Assembly (NCBI GenBank): GCA_021209875.1
Contig: JAGYVD010000007.1
Coordinates: 3,286,001-3,350,000 of the forward strand
Reading direction: 5' to 3'
DNA from: Rosellinia necatrix
Taxonomy: Eukaryota; Ascomycota; Sordariomycetes; Xylariales; Xylariaceae
Length of the DNA: 64,000 nucleotides
Shown here: positions 23,881 to 33,946 of the stretch, in pieces
How the letters are laid out: each line of letters starts with the position of its first letter
How positions within the stretch are numbered: the stretch's first letter is position 1
Notes under the pieces: model-generated
What the model saw: the letters and a program-made list of their open reading frames with translations, nothing else
Database searches by the model: none
What the model was told of the DNA's origin: nothing
Position numbers and translations under genes: made by a program

Positions 23881-24676
23881 AAAGGAGTAAGAAGAGAAAG
23901 GCGATGAGATGCTTACACGCGTCATGAGGTTTTTTCGTTCCTTTCAAATTTGCTGGTTTTTATGGCGTAGCTGTATATATCCATGTTTGCTACACTTGCA
24001 TGAAGTTTGAAGCATCGCCGTCGCATCTGTCTAGAGATACTCATTTTCCCCCTAGTTTTGTTATTCTTCTCTCCCCACCCCTTTCAACATAAATACCCGG
24101 GGGCCTTTTTCCTTGACGATTAGAAGAAAGGCGGTGGTTACTTGTTTTTTTTTTATTCTTATGATGTCGAGATGAGAAAGTGGAAGACGAGAGAAGGAGC
24201 AAACATGTGGTGCGTGATTCGGGAGAGGTTTGTATGATGAGCTATTCTACCATGTTTTCTTTTTTTGGTTCCTGTCTACCCTTACAAGGATGATACCTGG
24301 AGATGGTGTGATGTGGGGAATAAGGGGGACCCTTCGGTGGGGGATATGGGATGGGGTGGAAGTGTGCTAGTATATGCGCCGGATGGTATGGAGAAGACTT
24401 ACCACGAAAGACTACGTATATACATAAATTAAGTCGATGATAAGAAGTAATTCGAGAGACATGATACCTACTTTATGCACCTAGGCCTATGCCATGTCAC
24501 ACTGATCTAGAGTATGTGAATACTTAAGTTTTTGATAATACTCACCAAACAAAACCACCTGCAAAGACTGCCAGCTTCATTCGGGTAAACATCATTGTTA
24601 CATTGGTATATGCCATTTTATTGACCACCCTCAGCTCTGTGGGAATCCCAAATAGCCGTAATTATGCCGTCCGTCC
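23881..24676. other. Intergenic 3'-3' spacer
   Basis: Convergent spacer between chitin synthase and SLY1. Contains a poly-T run near 24146-24155 and purine-rich stretches; no gene seen. Confidence 0.7.
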
Positions 24677-27258
24677 TTATGGGACCTCACTTCCCAACCT
24701 CTCCAGTTCCTCCTTGATGAACTCCTGGGCGTTGAGCAGTTCCGTGCTGCCGTACACGACCCTCTTCTTCGTTCTACCCTCGCTTGTACGCTTGACCCAT
24801 TCCTGCAGATTGCCGTACTCATCCATGCTGCCTCCCCCGACGGTGAATACGATCGCATCGGTGTAGCCTTGTCGTCGCTGCCCGAAACTGGCCCCGGTAC
24901 CGGGCGCTTGCACGCCGAGCGTCGCTCCCGGTAACGAGCCTGGTGCGCTGCTGGCGCCCGCCCGCAGGGCGCTCGGGGGAGGCATTGTGCCTCGAGCGTT
25001 CGCACTCCGTGGATCGAAGTACAAGTAGCTCTCGGTCTTAGAGATGGCCGATGTTGAAGCGGCCTGTGGATCCATGATCGATTCTACAATTTTCGTGATC
25101 GTAAGGTCACGATTGGCGGGGAGGAAATTCTTGATACCTCCTATTAAAGAGTCGAAGTTAGATGCGAGATTTGTGGGTACTCCTACACCTGTCTCCTTTA
25201 AACGGTCTGTCAACCGAGTAGAGAGCGATGAGAAGCGCCCGAAGAGATCCGTAGTGCCAGTCTGTGAGGCGGGTTGCGAAGGATTATTAATTGTGGTCAG
25301 TTGGGTCATTTTAGTCGTTGCCCGAACTCTATTTGCACAGTTAGTCTCTATACGGTTCGTTTCCACGGCGATGAGGGCGTTGATACGTACTGCCGAATGT
25401 AGGCGAGGCATGTGCTGTTGACACCAGCTGCCGTGAGAGCTTCCTCAAACTGAGTCCAGTCTGCCCTACTGACTTCTTGTTCAGTGCTGAGGAACCAAAT
25501 TATGAACAGCCGCAATTTATCCGTAGGGTTGTCTCCCTTTGCCTCGTCCTTGATCGTCTCAAGCATCTGGGCCTTTGTTTGTTTCATGACATTTTCTTCC
25601 ATTTGGAAATAGTTGTCTAACTGCCGGTTTTTGATACCCGAGAGGAGGGCCGCCAAGATATTCATATGCATGTCTAGGACCGCCTTTCTCTCTCGTAGCT
25701 CGGGTAATAGGGTTATGGCAGCCTTCAAGTGCTGTGCGCTAGCACTTGTATCGTTTTGCAGATCTTCGATCGATGAAGCACCTGTCTTCTTCGTGATCTC
25801 AGCAGCATCTTCCTTATACCGAGATAATTCGGCGTCAATATCCTCGGCGACTTGGGGGAAAGGTACGGCGGCATTCTTCTCCCAGAAAAAATCGGCAGAA
25901 GTGAGGTCATACGCCTTCTTGGTGACGCCCTTGGCCGGGTTCTCCTCGTCTACAGGGGTTTCGATCGTTATTCGGTTGAGCTTCATATTGAGGACATCGT
26001 GGACCAACGACTGGTATGTCCAGGAATGTGACAACATGGGGTTTAAATCTACATTGCGATCGAGAATAACAAGCACCGGCCGTGGAGCGGGCGTACCGGC
26101 GGATGATGCTGGCCTCGCATTGAAGAGATTGTCTTTCGAATTCAAAACGTGATCCCGGAGCCTCCGATCTAGTTTCCCAGCAATCATATCGGCCGCCGCA
26201 CCTTTTGGACACCGGATAACAGGGATAACACCTACCAATTGTTAGTCTGGTGGGTAGAAGAGAGAGGGGGGGGGAACCAGCTATCGCACCCATAGTCACA
26301 ATGACACTAAACAGACCGCTAACTATGCGATCGACGACGTAGTCTAGCTCCTCGTCCTTTGTCTTGGCGCTGTTCAGTGCCCAGTAAGTGTGTTCGTTCT
26401 GCATGCCAAGACTAAAGAGGTCGGGCTCAGCAACTATGAAATTTAGGTATTGGTCAAATAATTGGGCTATGTGTTCGGCGGTGCCAGCAGTGGCGGTTTG
26501 CGCGGCGAAGTCCTCGAGAAGGGGTCGTGGTATAGAGTAGAGAAAGTTGATGTAAGCCGGGGAGTAGAGGCCATTTTGTAAATCGGTAGTTATATGTTGT
26601 AACGACTTTGCGTTCGGCTCGACGAAATATATAACGGGGACGTCGGGTATAGCATGTCGCACAGCTGAAATGTGCCTGTCCAGCATTGGCAAATGTCAGT
26701 TGGCTGGGCTTCGCGTGTCGGGTTGGGATAGCTTAGAGACGGGAGATGGAGCGCATACATGTGCATGGTGACGCCCATGGAGCGCAAGTCGCTCACTCGC
26801 AGGACACTGCTGATGACATCTCGGCCCAGGTCGTCGAAGACAAGGACCTTCCAGATGGGGTCGCCGTCGGCATTGAGGATTGGTCCAACAGGGGCGAGAC
26901 CGTTCGCATGGGGATCGTCGTTCTCGTCCTGGGAAATGGTCTCGTTGAGGTTGAGGATCTTCTTCAGAGACGCTGGTAGCAGTCAGCCCGTGTAAGCGAG
27001 GGTAGCGAGGGTAGCGAGGGCGGCAGTGAGGGGAGGGAGGGAAGGACGGACGATAGTGGCCCATACGCAATGATGTATTGGAAGTTGGACGGAGGGGGAA
27101 GTTGGAGAGAGAGCGGGAGAGAGTAGGAGGGAGAGAGAGAGAGGGGGAGAGAGAGAGAGTAGGAGGGAGAGTGGGAGTGAGTGTCTGCTGCCGATCGATG
27201 AAGGAATGAATAACTCACCAATTTGACGATCGCGCAACGAATGTCCGGTGGCGGCCAT
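24677..27258 (-). CDS. SLY1: SLY1, Sec1/Munc18 family ER-Golgi fusion protein
   Basis: Five exons on the complement: 27258-27219, 26972-26759, 26675-26290, 26231-25391 and 25328-24677, giving 710 residues. Exon 1 encodes only MAATGHSLRDRQI plus one base. Joined text reads ASLKKILNLNE, then TMHMHISAVRHAIPDVPVIYFVEPN, SLFSVIVTMG-VIPVIRCPKG, and AYIRQ-VRATTKMTQ, all typical of Sly1. Sly1 binds syntaxin Sed5 and promotes SNARE assembly for ER-to-Golgi and intra-Golgi transport. The C-terminal domain ends with FTVGGGSMDEYGNLQEW, a family signature. The donor of intron 3 is GTGCGA, weaker than the others, but its CTAAC branch and TAG acceptor are good. Intron 1 is 246 nt and carries a GA-rich tract. 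Confidence 0.92.
26995..27185. repeat. GA-rich and GTAGCGAGG repeats in SLY1 intron 1
   Basis: Three 9-bp units (GTAGCGAGG-like) at about 26997-27022 are followed by an almost pure purine tract of GAGA/GGGA repeats at about 27088-27185. In the SLY1 transcript this is a pyrimidine tract. Confidence 0.8.
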
Positions 27259-28150
27259 GGCGGGTTGGGACCTAGTCCTGTTGGACAGGTCGTGTGATAG
27301 AAGTGAATTGACTCGCGTCGACTATGCAATCCACTGTGGGCGGTTCATCAGTAAATGGACATGAACATAAATCCATCGGTGCTTTCTTGATCGTTGCTGT
27401 AGGCATCACCTCTGGTGCTCCCACCCTTCAATGTGTCCCGACCTTGGACCTTCGGCGCCGCTTCGCTTGGCATGCATATACCGAGCTGTATGCAACTGTG
27501 GGTGGCACCTCCGTCATACCTTCTTCGGTAGGAGGGTTACTTGAGCACCAATTAGGAGAACCCCCTACTCCACCCCATTTCGTGGGGTGGTTCTAACATA
27601 CATATCACCATGCAGCAGATACCTACCTACCTACCTACCTACTACCTAGGTAGGTTCCGACATAAGCAGACAGAGGGGATCCCATTGCCAAACACCAGAT
27701 AAAATCCGCGATTAAATAGAATGCCATATTTATAAAAAAAAAAAAAAACCAGACACACGATCATAGAGTGAGTTTGATTTGAACAAGCAAAAGAATTCCG
27801 GATAACTATGTATAATACAGGTATCTCTCCTTATTGCCTCGTGGTTTCGAACAACACCTTACGATAAGCCCGGGGACCAACCGGCCTTGCGTCCTTCATC
27901 TTCCGCACACCGTAGCATCGCAACCCTTGCGGTTGCATACAACCACATATCATTGCCTACGCGGCGATCTCGGGCGCACAATGGGGATTTCCGACGGATC
28001 TCAGGGGGCGTACCAAAGTGATATGAAGACCATAGTTAAATAACTATGGCTACTCGCCCACTAGACTATGCCTTTCGAGACCAGCTGCAAGATTAACCAA
28101 ATACAATAGCCGTCCGTTATAGCCCCTATCATTAGCCAACGATAGCATCA
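27259..28150. other. Intergenic divergent promoter region
   Basis: Between SLY1 (-) and the EthD-like gene (+). Contains CTACC tandem repeats ending in the palindrome ACCTAGGT (about 27624-27655) and a poly-A run (about 27735-27748). No gene seen. Confidence 0.7.
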
Positions 28151-28852
28151 ATGGCCACTCCGGGGCTTATGTTCGTGGTGTCGCGTGTGCGTGATGCCCA
28201 GAAGACGCCCGACGAACTATACAATCGCTTCTATGACGAAGAGCACCTAGCCGCCGTCCTCGCCGGCGGTCATGTGAAGCTCGGCCTGCGGTACAAGAAC
28301 GTGGTAGACACCGGCACTACCATTCCATATTTAGCACTCTACCCTATCGATGATGCTAGCACTATCGGCTCGCCCGAAAGCAGGAAACACATGGAGGAGA
28401 CGAAGAAGAGCAAGATTCTAGAGTGCGACGACATATTCGATCTCATCCACTTCGAGCTCAGACCGTATGAGAAGATCCAGACCTACGAGGGTTATGGCCA
28501 TGGGAACGACGACGGGCAGCGGAGAGGCCGCACAATGATTTACTTCGCTATGGAGCCGGGCGAAGGTCAGAACGACGACGTCGATTCTTGGTACCGAAAG
28601 CAGCACCTAGACATGCTCGCTATGTGCAAGGGGTTCATCCGGTGTACGCGCTATAAGAGAAAGGATGGTGCCTGCCCAAGATTTCTAGCACTCGCCGAGT
28701 ATGACTGTGACGCGGCGGACCTGCCCATCGAGCAGATGAAGCAGGTTCGGGCGACAGAATGGAGCACCAAAATCCTGAACGATGCTAAAGTATATGAACG
28801 GGGGGTTTTCAGTCTGATACAGGCACAAGGCGACACACATCTGAAGCTATAG
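28151..28852 (+). CDS. EthD-like dimeric alpha-beta barrel protein
   Basis: Single-exon protein of 233 residues. The opening (GLMFVVSRVRDAQKTPDELYNRFYDEEHL) and a second half (SWYRKQHLDMLAMCKGFIRCTRYKRKDG) are two EthD/ferredoxin-like modules, each with the family's W/F-Y-x-x-x-H-L signature, so the protein resembles a tandem duplication of a dimeric alpha-beta barrel. Such proteins in fungi are mostly uncharacterised; some act in aromatic or polyketide metabolism. No signal peptide or membrane segment is seen, so it is probably cytosolic. The start context (CATCAATGGCC) is good for fungi. The biochemical role is unknown. Confidence 0.75.
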   Translation: MATPGLMFVVSRVRDAQKTPDELYNRFYDEEHLAAVLAGGHVKLGLRYKNVVDTGTTIPYLALYPIDDASTIGSPESRKHMEETKKSKILECDDIFDLIHFELRPYEKIQTYEGYGHGNDDGQRRGRTMIYFAMEPGEGQNDDVDSWYRKQHLDMLAMCKGFIRCTRYKRKDGACPRFLALAEYDCDAADLPIEQMKQVRATEWSTKILNDAKVYERGVFSLIQAQGDTHLKL

Positions 28853-29195
28853 CTATTTTTTGAACTATGAAGGGGTGGTATGTCAAAAAATGAAGGGCAT
28901 GTCGTCAAAGGGCTAGGGTGGCGTACATGTAGGGCCTGTTTTTATTTTAGTTTCATAGCTGTGGAATAGGAAGCACAGGCAAATGCCATTTTCTAAGCTA
29001 TTATATACAGAACAATAATTGCGGCTATTTTGCAAGTACGTCATGCATCAAACCCCGCTACTATAGCCCGCACCATATTATTTTATCTACATACCTAAGC
29101 AGCCACTTACGAAGCTACCCCCAAAAAAAAACGGGTTATGAGTTGGGAAAACATAATTTCTACGGTTACCCTAGCGGGGAATGCCCATCGCAAGC
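28853..29195. other. Intergenic, nothing recognised
   Basis: A short AT-rich 3' region of the EthD-like gene with a poly-A run near 29123-29131. Confidence 0.6.
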
Positions 29196-29742
29196 ATGGC
29201 AACGGAAGCGGCAGAGCGCTTCGAGGCCGAATTAGAACACCTGTATGCCATGTACCCCGAGACCCTTGGGCTTCGCCTCGAAAGGGCGGTGGCTTAAGTA
29301 TTCGCACTGCGACGACGGACTCGATGGGAAATCGCCCGCCGTCCTTCTGCTCTGGTTACCGGATACCTACCCGCTGAACGGGATTTCCGAGGTCATCGCT
29401 GCCACGCCGCGGGGCACCACCACAAGGAGGACCTCAGATTGCGTGGGAAAGGCTGCACGCACACGCGCGCGCGCGCGCGCGCCTGCGGCGGCGGAGCCCC
29501 GAAGGCACTGTTGGTCGCCGTCCAGGCGCACGTGGCGGAACTGCGGAGCCAATGGTGTGGCGGGCTTTTCCAGGTTCGGTACGACACCGACGGCGACGAC
29601 GACGGGGCGCCGTCTGGGGCGCGGCGGCTCAGGCACGGGACGGGCGTGCGTTCGCGAGGTCGAATCGACGAGCGGCGTCGCGCAGAGCATCGTCGACCCA
29701 CTGCGAAAGGAACTCCTTTTGGGCTCTATCGGCGTTAAATGA
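29196..29742 (+). pseudogene. RWD/DUF1115 protein relic with frameshifts and central deletion
   Basis: Pieces of one family appear in the correct order but in changing frames. From the ATG at 29196: FEAELEHLYAMYPETL, the start of an RWD domain, which then stops at a TAA. In the next frame, KYSHCDDGLDGKSPAVLLLW then LPDTYPLNGISEVIAA continue the RWD domain. Later, back in the first frame, AVQAHVAELRSQW and FQVRYDTDGDDD then HGTGV, and finally in the second frame REVESTSGVAQSIVDPLR to a TGA at 29740, which match the C-terminal end of DUF1115 proteins. The middle of the usual protein (the TWLHHLLN-like region) is missing. At least three frame changes and no plausible introns point to a dead gene. 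Similarity is judged from memory of the family. Confidence 0.6.
29457..29484. repeat. (GC/CA)n dinucleotide run
   Basis: CACACGCGCGCGCG-type run inside the RWD relic, next to the place where the frame changes and central sequence is lost. Confidence 0.85.
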
Positions 29743-32700
29743 CAGCATTGTGTCTCCAATCGGCTCAGGAAGATAACGCGCCGCTGGGAAGGGCCGTTTG
29801 GTAAGATCCAACGTTGGTTGCGTTCCCAGCCGTGCGATGTGCTATCTCAATGGGCTGCGGGAGTTACCAGGTCTAAATGAGCATTGCGTAGTGTCTACGG
29901 AACTGTGTTTGTATCAACCCTCTGCCACTCATTTTGCTACTATATCCTCCATCGGTACTCTTCGTGATAGCTTTTGTAATAGGTCGAGGCTGATAGATAG
30001 ATAGGGAATAAAGGGCAAGGCCGTGTGTAAGAACGACGAATTGGTTCTATTTTGCCCCTGAACCGCGGCTGGAGCACGACAAAAATTCCTTGAGTTTTAC
30101 CGAAGCTCCGTACGTCGTTAAGCTTTATCGAAACAGCTCGGTTCATTGGCACTGTGGCCTTCACGGAAGCTGCCACAGAAGTTCTATGTCACTAATAAGA
30201 AACCATAGCCTTCTTGTACATCTGCGAGGCAGGGGATCAAGGCCAATGCAGCCGGATTAGGTTGGTAGCCCGGCGCTTGGCATGACAGCCATAGCCACGC
30301 TGACGCTGGGCTTTGATAAATCGTTTTCAAGTTGCAATGGATGGCCTGCAGCTAAGGGGAGACGACAATCGGGCAAGGTTTGGCTGACATGGATAGCACG
30401 GGGGTTGGGCTTTGAGCTGCATTACTGTGTCCGCCCACTTGAATATGCTCTGGCTCTCTGACCATACACTAAATTGCCTATGAATGCGAATATCGATGTG
30501 GTTGGATAAAGCATAAGGCCCAGTGCTCTTATCATGGGCTGGGTTCACCTGCCTAGTCAGCCAGGCCACGGGACCGCCCGTAGAACGATAAATGCCGGTT
30601 GTAGAACTCGAAGCCGGCGTATTATACCGATCCAACCCGTCTCCTTCTGCCTCGAGGAGAGCGGGTAGGCCTGACCAGAAGGCGAAATTGTGCGTCGCAG
30701 CCTTTGAGTTGCACCGAGGCGCTGCCGGTGGTGATAAGCTCCGTTCCGTATCATCAGTACATGAGAAGGATGTGCACAATACCTAATGGCGCATGTATGC
30801 TGGATTGGAGCCTGTTGAGATAAATTATATTCCCCCGTCTGCGCACAACATGACCTTCTTTCTTCCTATCCTTGTGTTGTGATATTTCGTACCATGTATC
30901 GTAAACGCAGTATATCGTCCCCTGATACTGGCACCATTGAAGGGTCTACGGTATCTTGAGGAGTGGACAGCTGGCGACCCTCGTGTCAGATTTATTCGTA
31001 CAAGCTGTATTAAAACCCGCTATGGCGACTGTGGATATATTTCTCACGCTGCATTTACTTGTACATACCTAGATGGGGGTGGCTCACCCAGGCAAATGAA
31101 GAACGAGGTATATAACGGCATGGGATTTGCTGCCTACGTACCTACCTGGGTAGGTTGGGTAGCTTCAATCATACTGGCGATACTTCTTTGAAGCACTTGG
31201 ACAAAGCCCAAGAAGGACAAAAAAGACAGCTCCTGTAGTTAGTTCGACCGAAGAAGCCTTACCGAAAGGGGTTAGAGAATCACCAATAGCATATTACTTT
31301 GGGCATGTAACAACGCTGTCACACATTAGGTACTTATGTCCAGGTACATTTTTAGGTCGCAGTGGCTATTAAAATTGGAAACAGAACCCTGAAGCCCCCC
31401 AACTATTCCCCTGCTTTCAAAAGGTTTCGGTTCTTTTCGTCTTCCTCTTTTGGCACTTGGTACCTGTGTAGGTACATAGTACCCGGCGACGTAGCGCACC
31501 TCCCCTAGCTGCGGACAGGTATAAACTGTAGCCCTTGGTACCTCCTCTCGGCCTCCACTCTCCCCTTCTTCAAAAATCCGGTTTGGGCCATCCTGTCCGC
31601 CTGATTCCCTTCTCCCTCCTTCAACTTTTCAACCTAACCTCATCCCTCCCGTCATTGTTGTCATCGCCTGCCTCCCTCTTGTCGCGCACATTGGCTTGAA
31701 ATGTCGCTGGTTGATGAATGACCTTCGTGCTATCGTCCTGGAACTATAATAGTTGAAAAGGCCATTCCCAAGTTTGTCATTCATTTCTAGCGTCATCTGA
31801 TTCTGCTCGGTCGCGTCGCATTTTTGCCAACCCAATCTCCAGCCACCCGGCCACGCGTGCGCTCTATCCACCCTCCCATCCTTCAATCTCAGCACCGGCG
31901 GCTACTCCTCCCAGCCCTCGGGCCATCTCCAGTTGTTCAATAATCCCGAGATAGACTCACAGATCACTTTTTCTCATTAATTACATGCGAAAAATATTCC
32001 ATGTTGTAAACTCACTACTCTCACTTAAGAGAGCATAACAGTATGCTGGGGTCGTCTACCACCACCACTACTACTTCTTCATCCGACTGCATAAACAGTA
32101 GCAATCGCAGCCGCAGTGTTGCGGAATAAGGCCTGGAAATAATCGCAATCAATTAAGGGTATGCTGAAAATCACCAACCTCTCCTCCCCCTTACCTTTTT
32201 TTTTTTTTTCTTATTTATCTATTTGTTTTTTTTAATTTTTATTTGTTTGTCTGGTTTGTTTTTGGTTCATAAAATCTCCCTGCCGAACCTTGCAGCATCA
32301 CCTTCTGCGTTGCCATTTTAAGTTGTATTGAGGGGGCGAGCAAAAGCAAAGTTCCTGTATAGTGGGTGCCGGCTGGCATTTGTTGATCCTTTGTCATTGG
32401 CTGCTTTCCTCTCGGATCTCCGAAACTCCGACTGTCAGCCTGCGAAGATGAATTGTAGGCTGTCGGCTGGGGGGGACCCGGGGCAAAAAAGGAACCAGCC
32501 ATGGCGGTAAGCAATCAAGTCCGCTGCACTTACAGGTATAAATGCACTTGCAGAAGACCAGAGTAATAGTCTGGTAAAAACTCTGGCCAGATTGGGATGT
32601 TGTCGTTCCCTGTCCTGAGGGTGCCCATATCATCGGTGACCCCTAAAATCCCCTTCATGTTTCCCAACCCCGGAGGTCAACAGGGCAGGATTAGAGGACG

Positions 32701-33946
32701 AGATGAAAGCGCATAAAGAGCTCAGGGACGGCAGAAAGGCTTGCTCATCACTTGCTCATCACTTGGATCGCCCTTTAAATGTGAAAGACAGGAGCCCGCA
32801 GCAGCACCAGATCAGGCAATCTCATTTGTATGCGGACATGCCCGGGTATTGGCCAACACTCTCTGTTCATCCTTTCACCCGTCCGGCCTATTCATCCATC
32901 ATGATGTGGTTCAAATTTCGAACAGCTCGGAGATTTAGTCAACTTGACTTAGACGGGAAAGACTTCAACAGCAATGAGCACCCCCAGCATTATGCAGTTT
33001 AAACACCTCGTCAACTCCTGAAGGTCCTGTGGGTGTGCTGTGAGCACGCATGCCTATTGCCATAGGGAGACGCCCGACCCTATAATGCTTGGAAGAGCTT
33101 GGAAGACCTTGTAAGCTCGACAGAGGCAGTTGGTCTGCTGTCGTGTTCTGGGGTCGTCAGGGCGATGAATGCTCGATGAATGCTTGCGTGGTCCACGCCA
33201 CTGGCCTTGCCAATGGGTTTAACAACGCCATGTATGGCCCTGGAGCCTCAGCACCCATAAAGTGCAGTTTTCTCGAGCTTCCTGCCCTGAAAAGTGGTGT
33301 GTCGCCGACTGCCCGGGTGCTTGTTCTCTCAACTTGGGCATTAAATATCCCATCAGTCGTTGACGACTGCCAAGTGCTCATGCCATCTCACCAATCACTT
33401 CACATCTTTGCACACTCTGAGCCCAGCCGTTTTTTTTCCCCATGCTGTGCCTGACAGTCCCCATCCAGGTAGCTGAAGCTGATCATTCTGTTTTGCAGAT
33501 CCTTGGGTCCTTCCCTTTTCACCCAATCAGCTTGCAGCAACCCACCTTTTGACTAGGCACACGCCCTACCCTACTCTACCCACTCTGATAAACCCACATC
33601 TTCTTTTTCTCTTTGCCAATTCCATCAACTCCCATCAACTCCGCCATCACTGCATCTAGCCAGCTCTGCACGCATCTGCAAATCATCAGATCCTGGAGTA
33701 ATTGGTTCCTGGTGGCTTGCCATCACTTCGTTGTCTAGTCCAGTCTCAGCAGCATTAAACCAGACTCATTGTTGTTGGTATGTACCTTTGTTTCCTCTCT
33801 GGGCCAATGGTGGCTGCCTGCTAGATGCACGCCCCCTCCCAAGCACCGCTTGGCATGCACTCCACTGACACTCCTGCAGGTCACGTGCGCCCCATATTAT
33901 CGAACAAAGAGCCGTCTTTGACTACCCGTCTTCGGCCTTTGTCGAT
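29743..33946. other. Long intergenic region and 5' leader of the PNUTS-like gene
   Basis: About 4.2 kb. No supported coding gene in 29743-33777. Poly-T tracts lie near 32199-32211. GTACCTACCTGGGTAGG-type motifs occur near 31136-31160. The right end (about 33550-33946) is C/T-rich and contains a probable 5' UTR intron (separate entry), so the PNUTS-like transcript probably starts upstream of 33778. Confidence 0.55.
33778..33879 (+). other. Probable 5' UTR intron of the PNUTS-like gene
   Basis: GTATGT donor at 33778, CCACTGACAC branch-like site and CTGCAG acceptor at 33879, 67 bases before the start codon. The frame before the start codon has a stop at about the branch site, so this intron lies in the leader. 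Confidence 0.5.

Noticed and set aside
29629..29811. 60-codon minus-strand frame with coding-like text
   Set aside because: It is antisense to the C-terminal DUF1115 fragment, which has a clear family match on the plus strand.
30327..30779. Minus-strand frame with ALSNHIDIRIH, reminiscent of the end of copia-type RNase H
   Set aside because: Only a handful of residues agree and no integrase, reverse transcriptase or LTR is found nearby.
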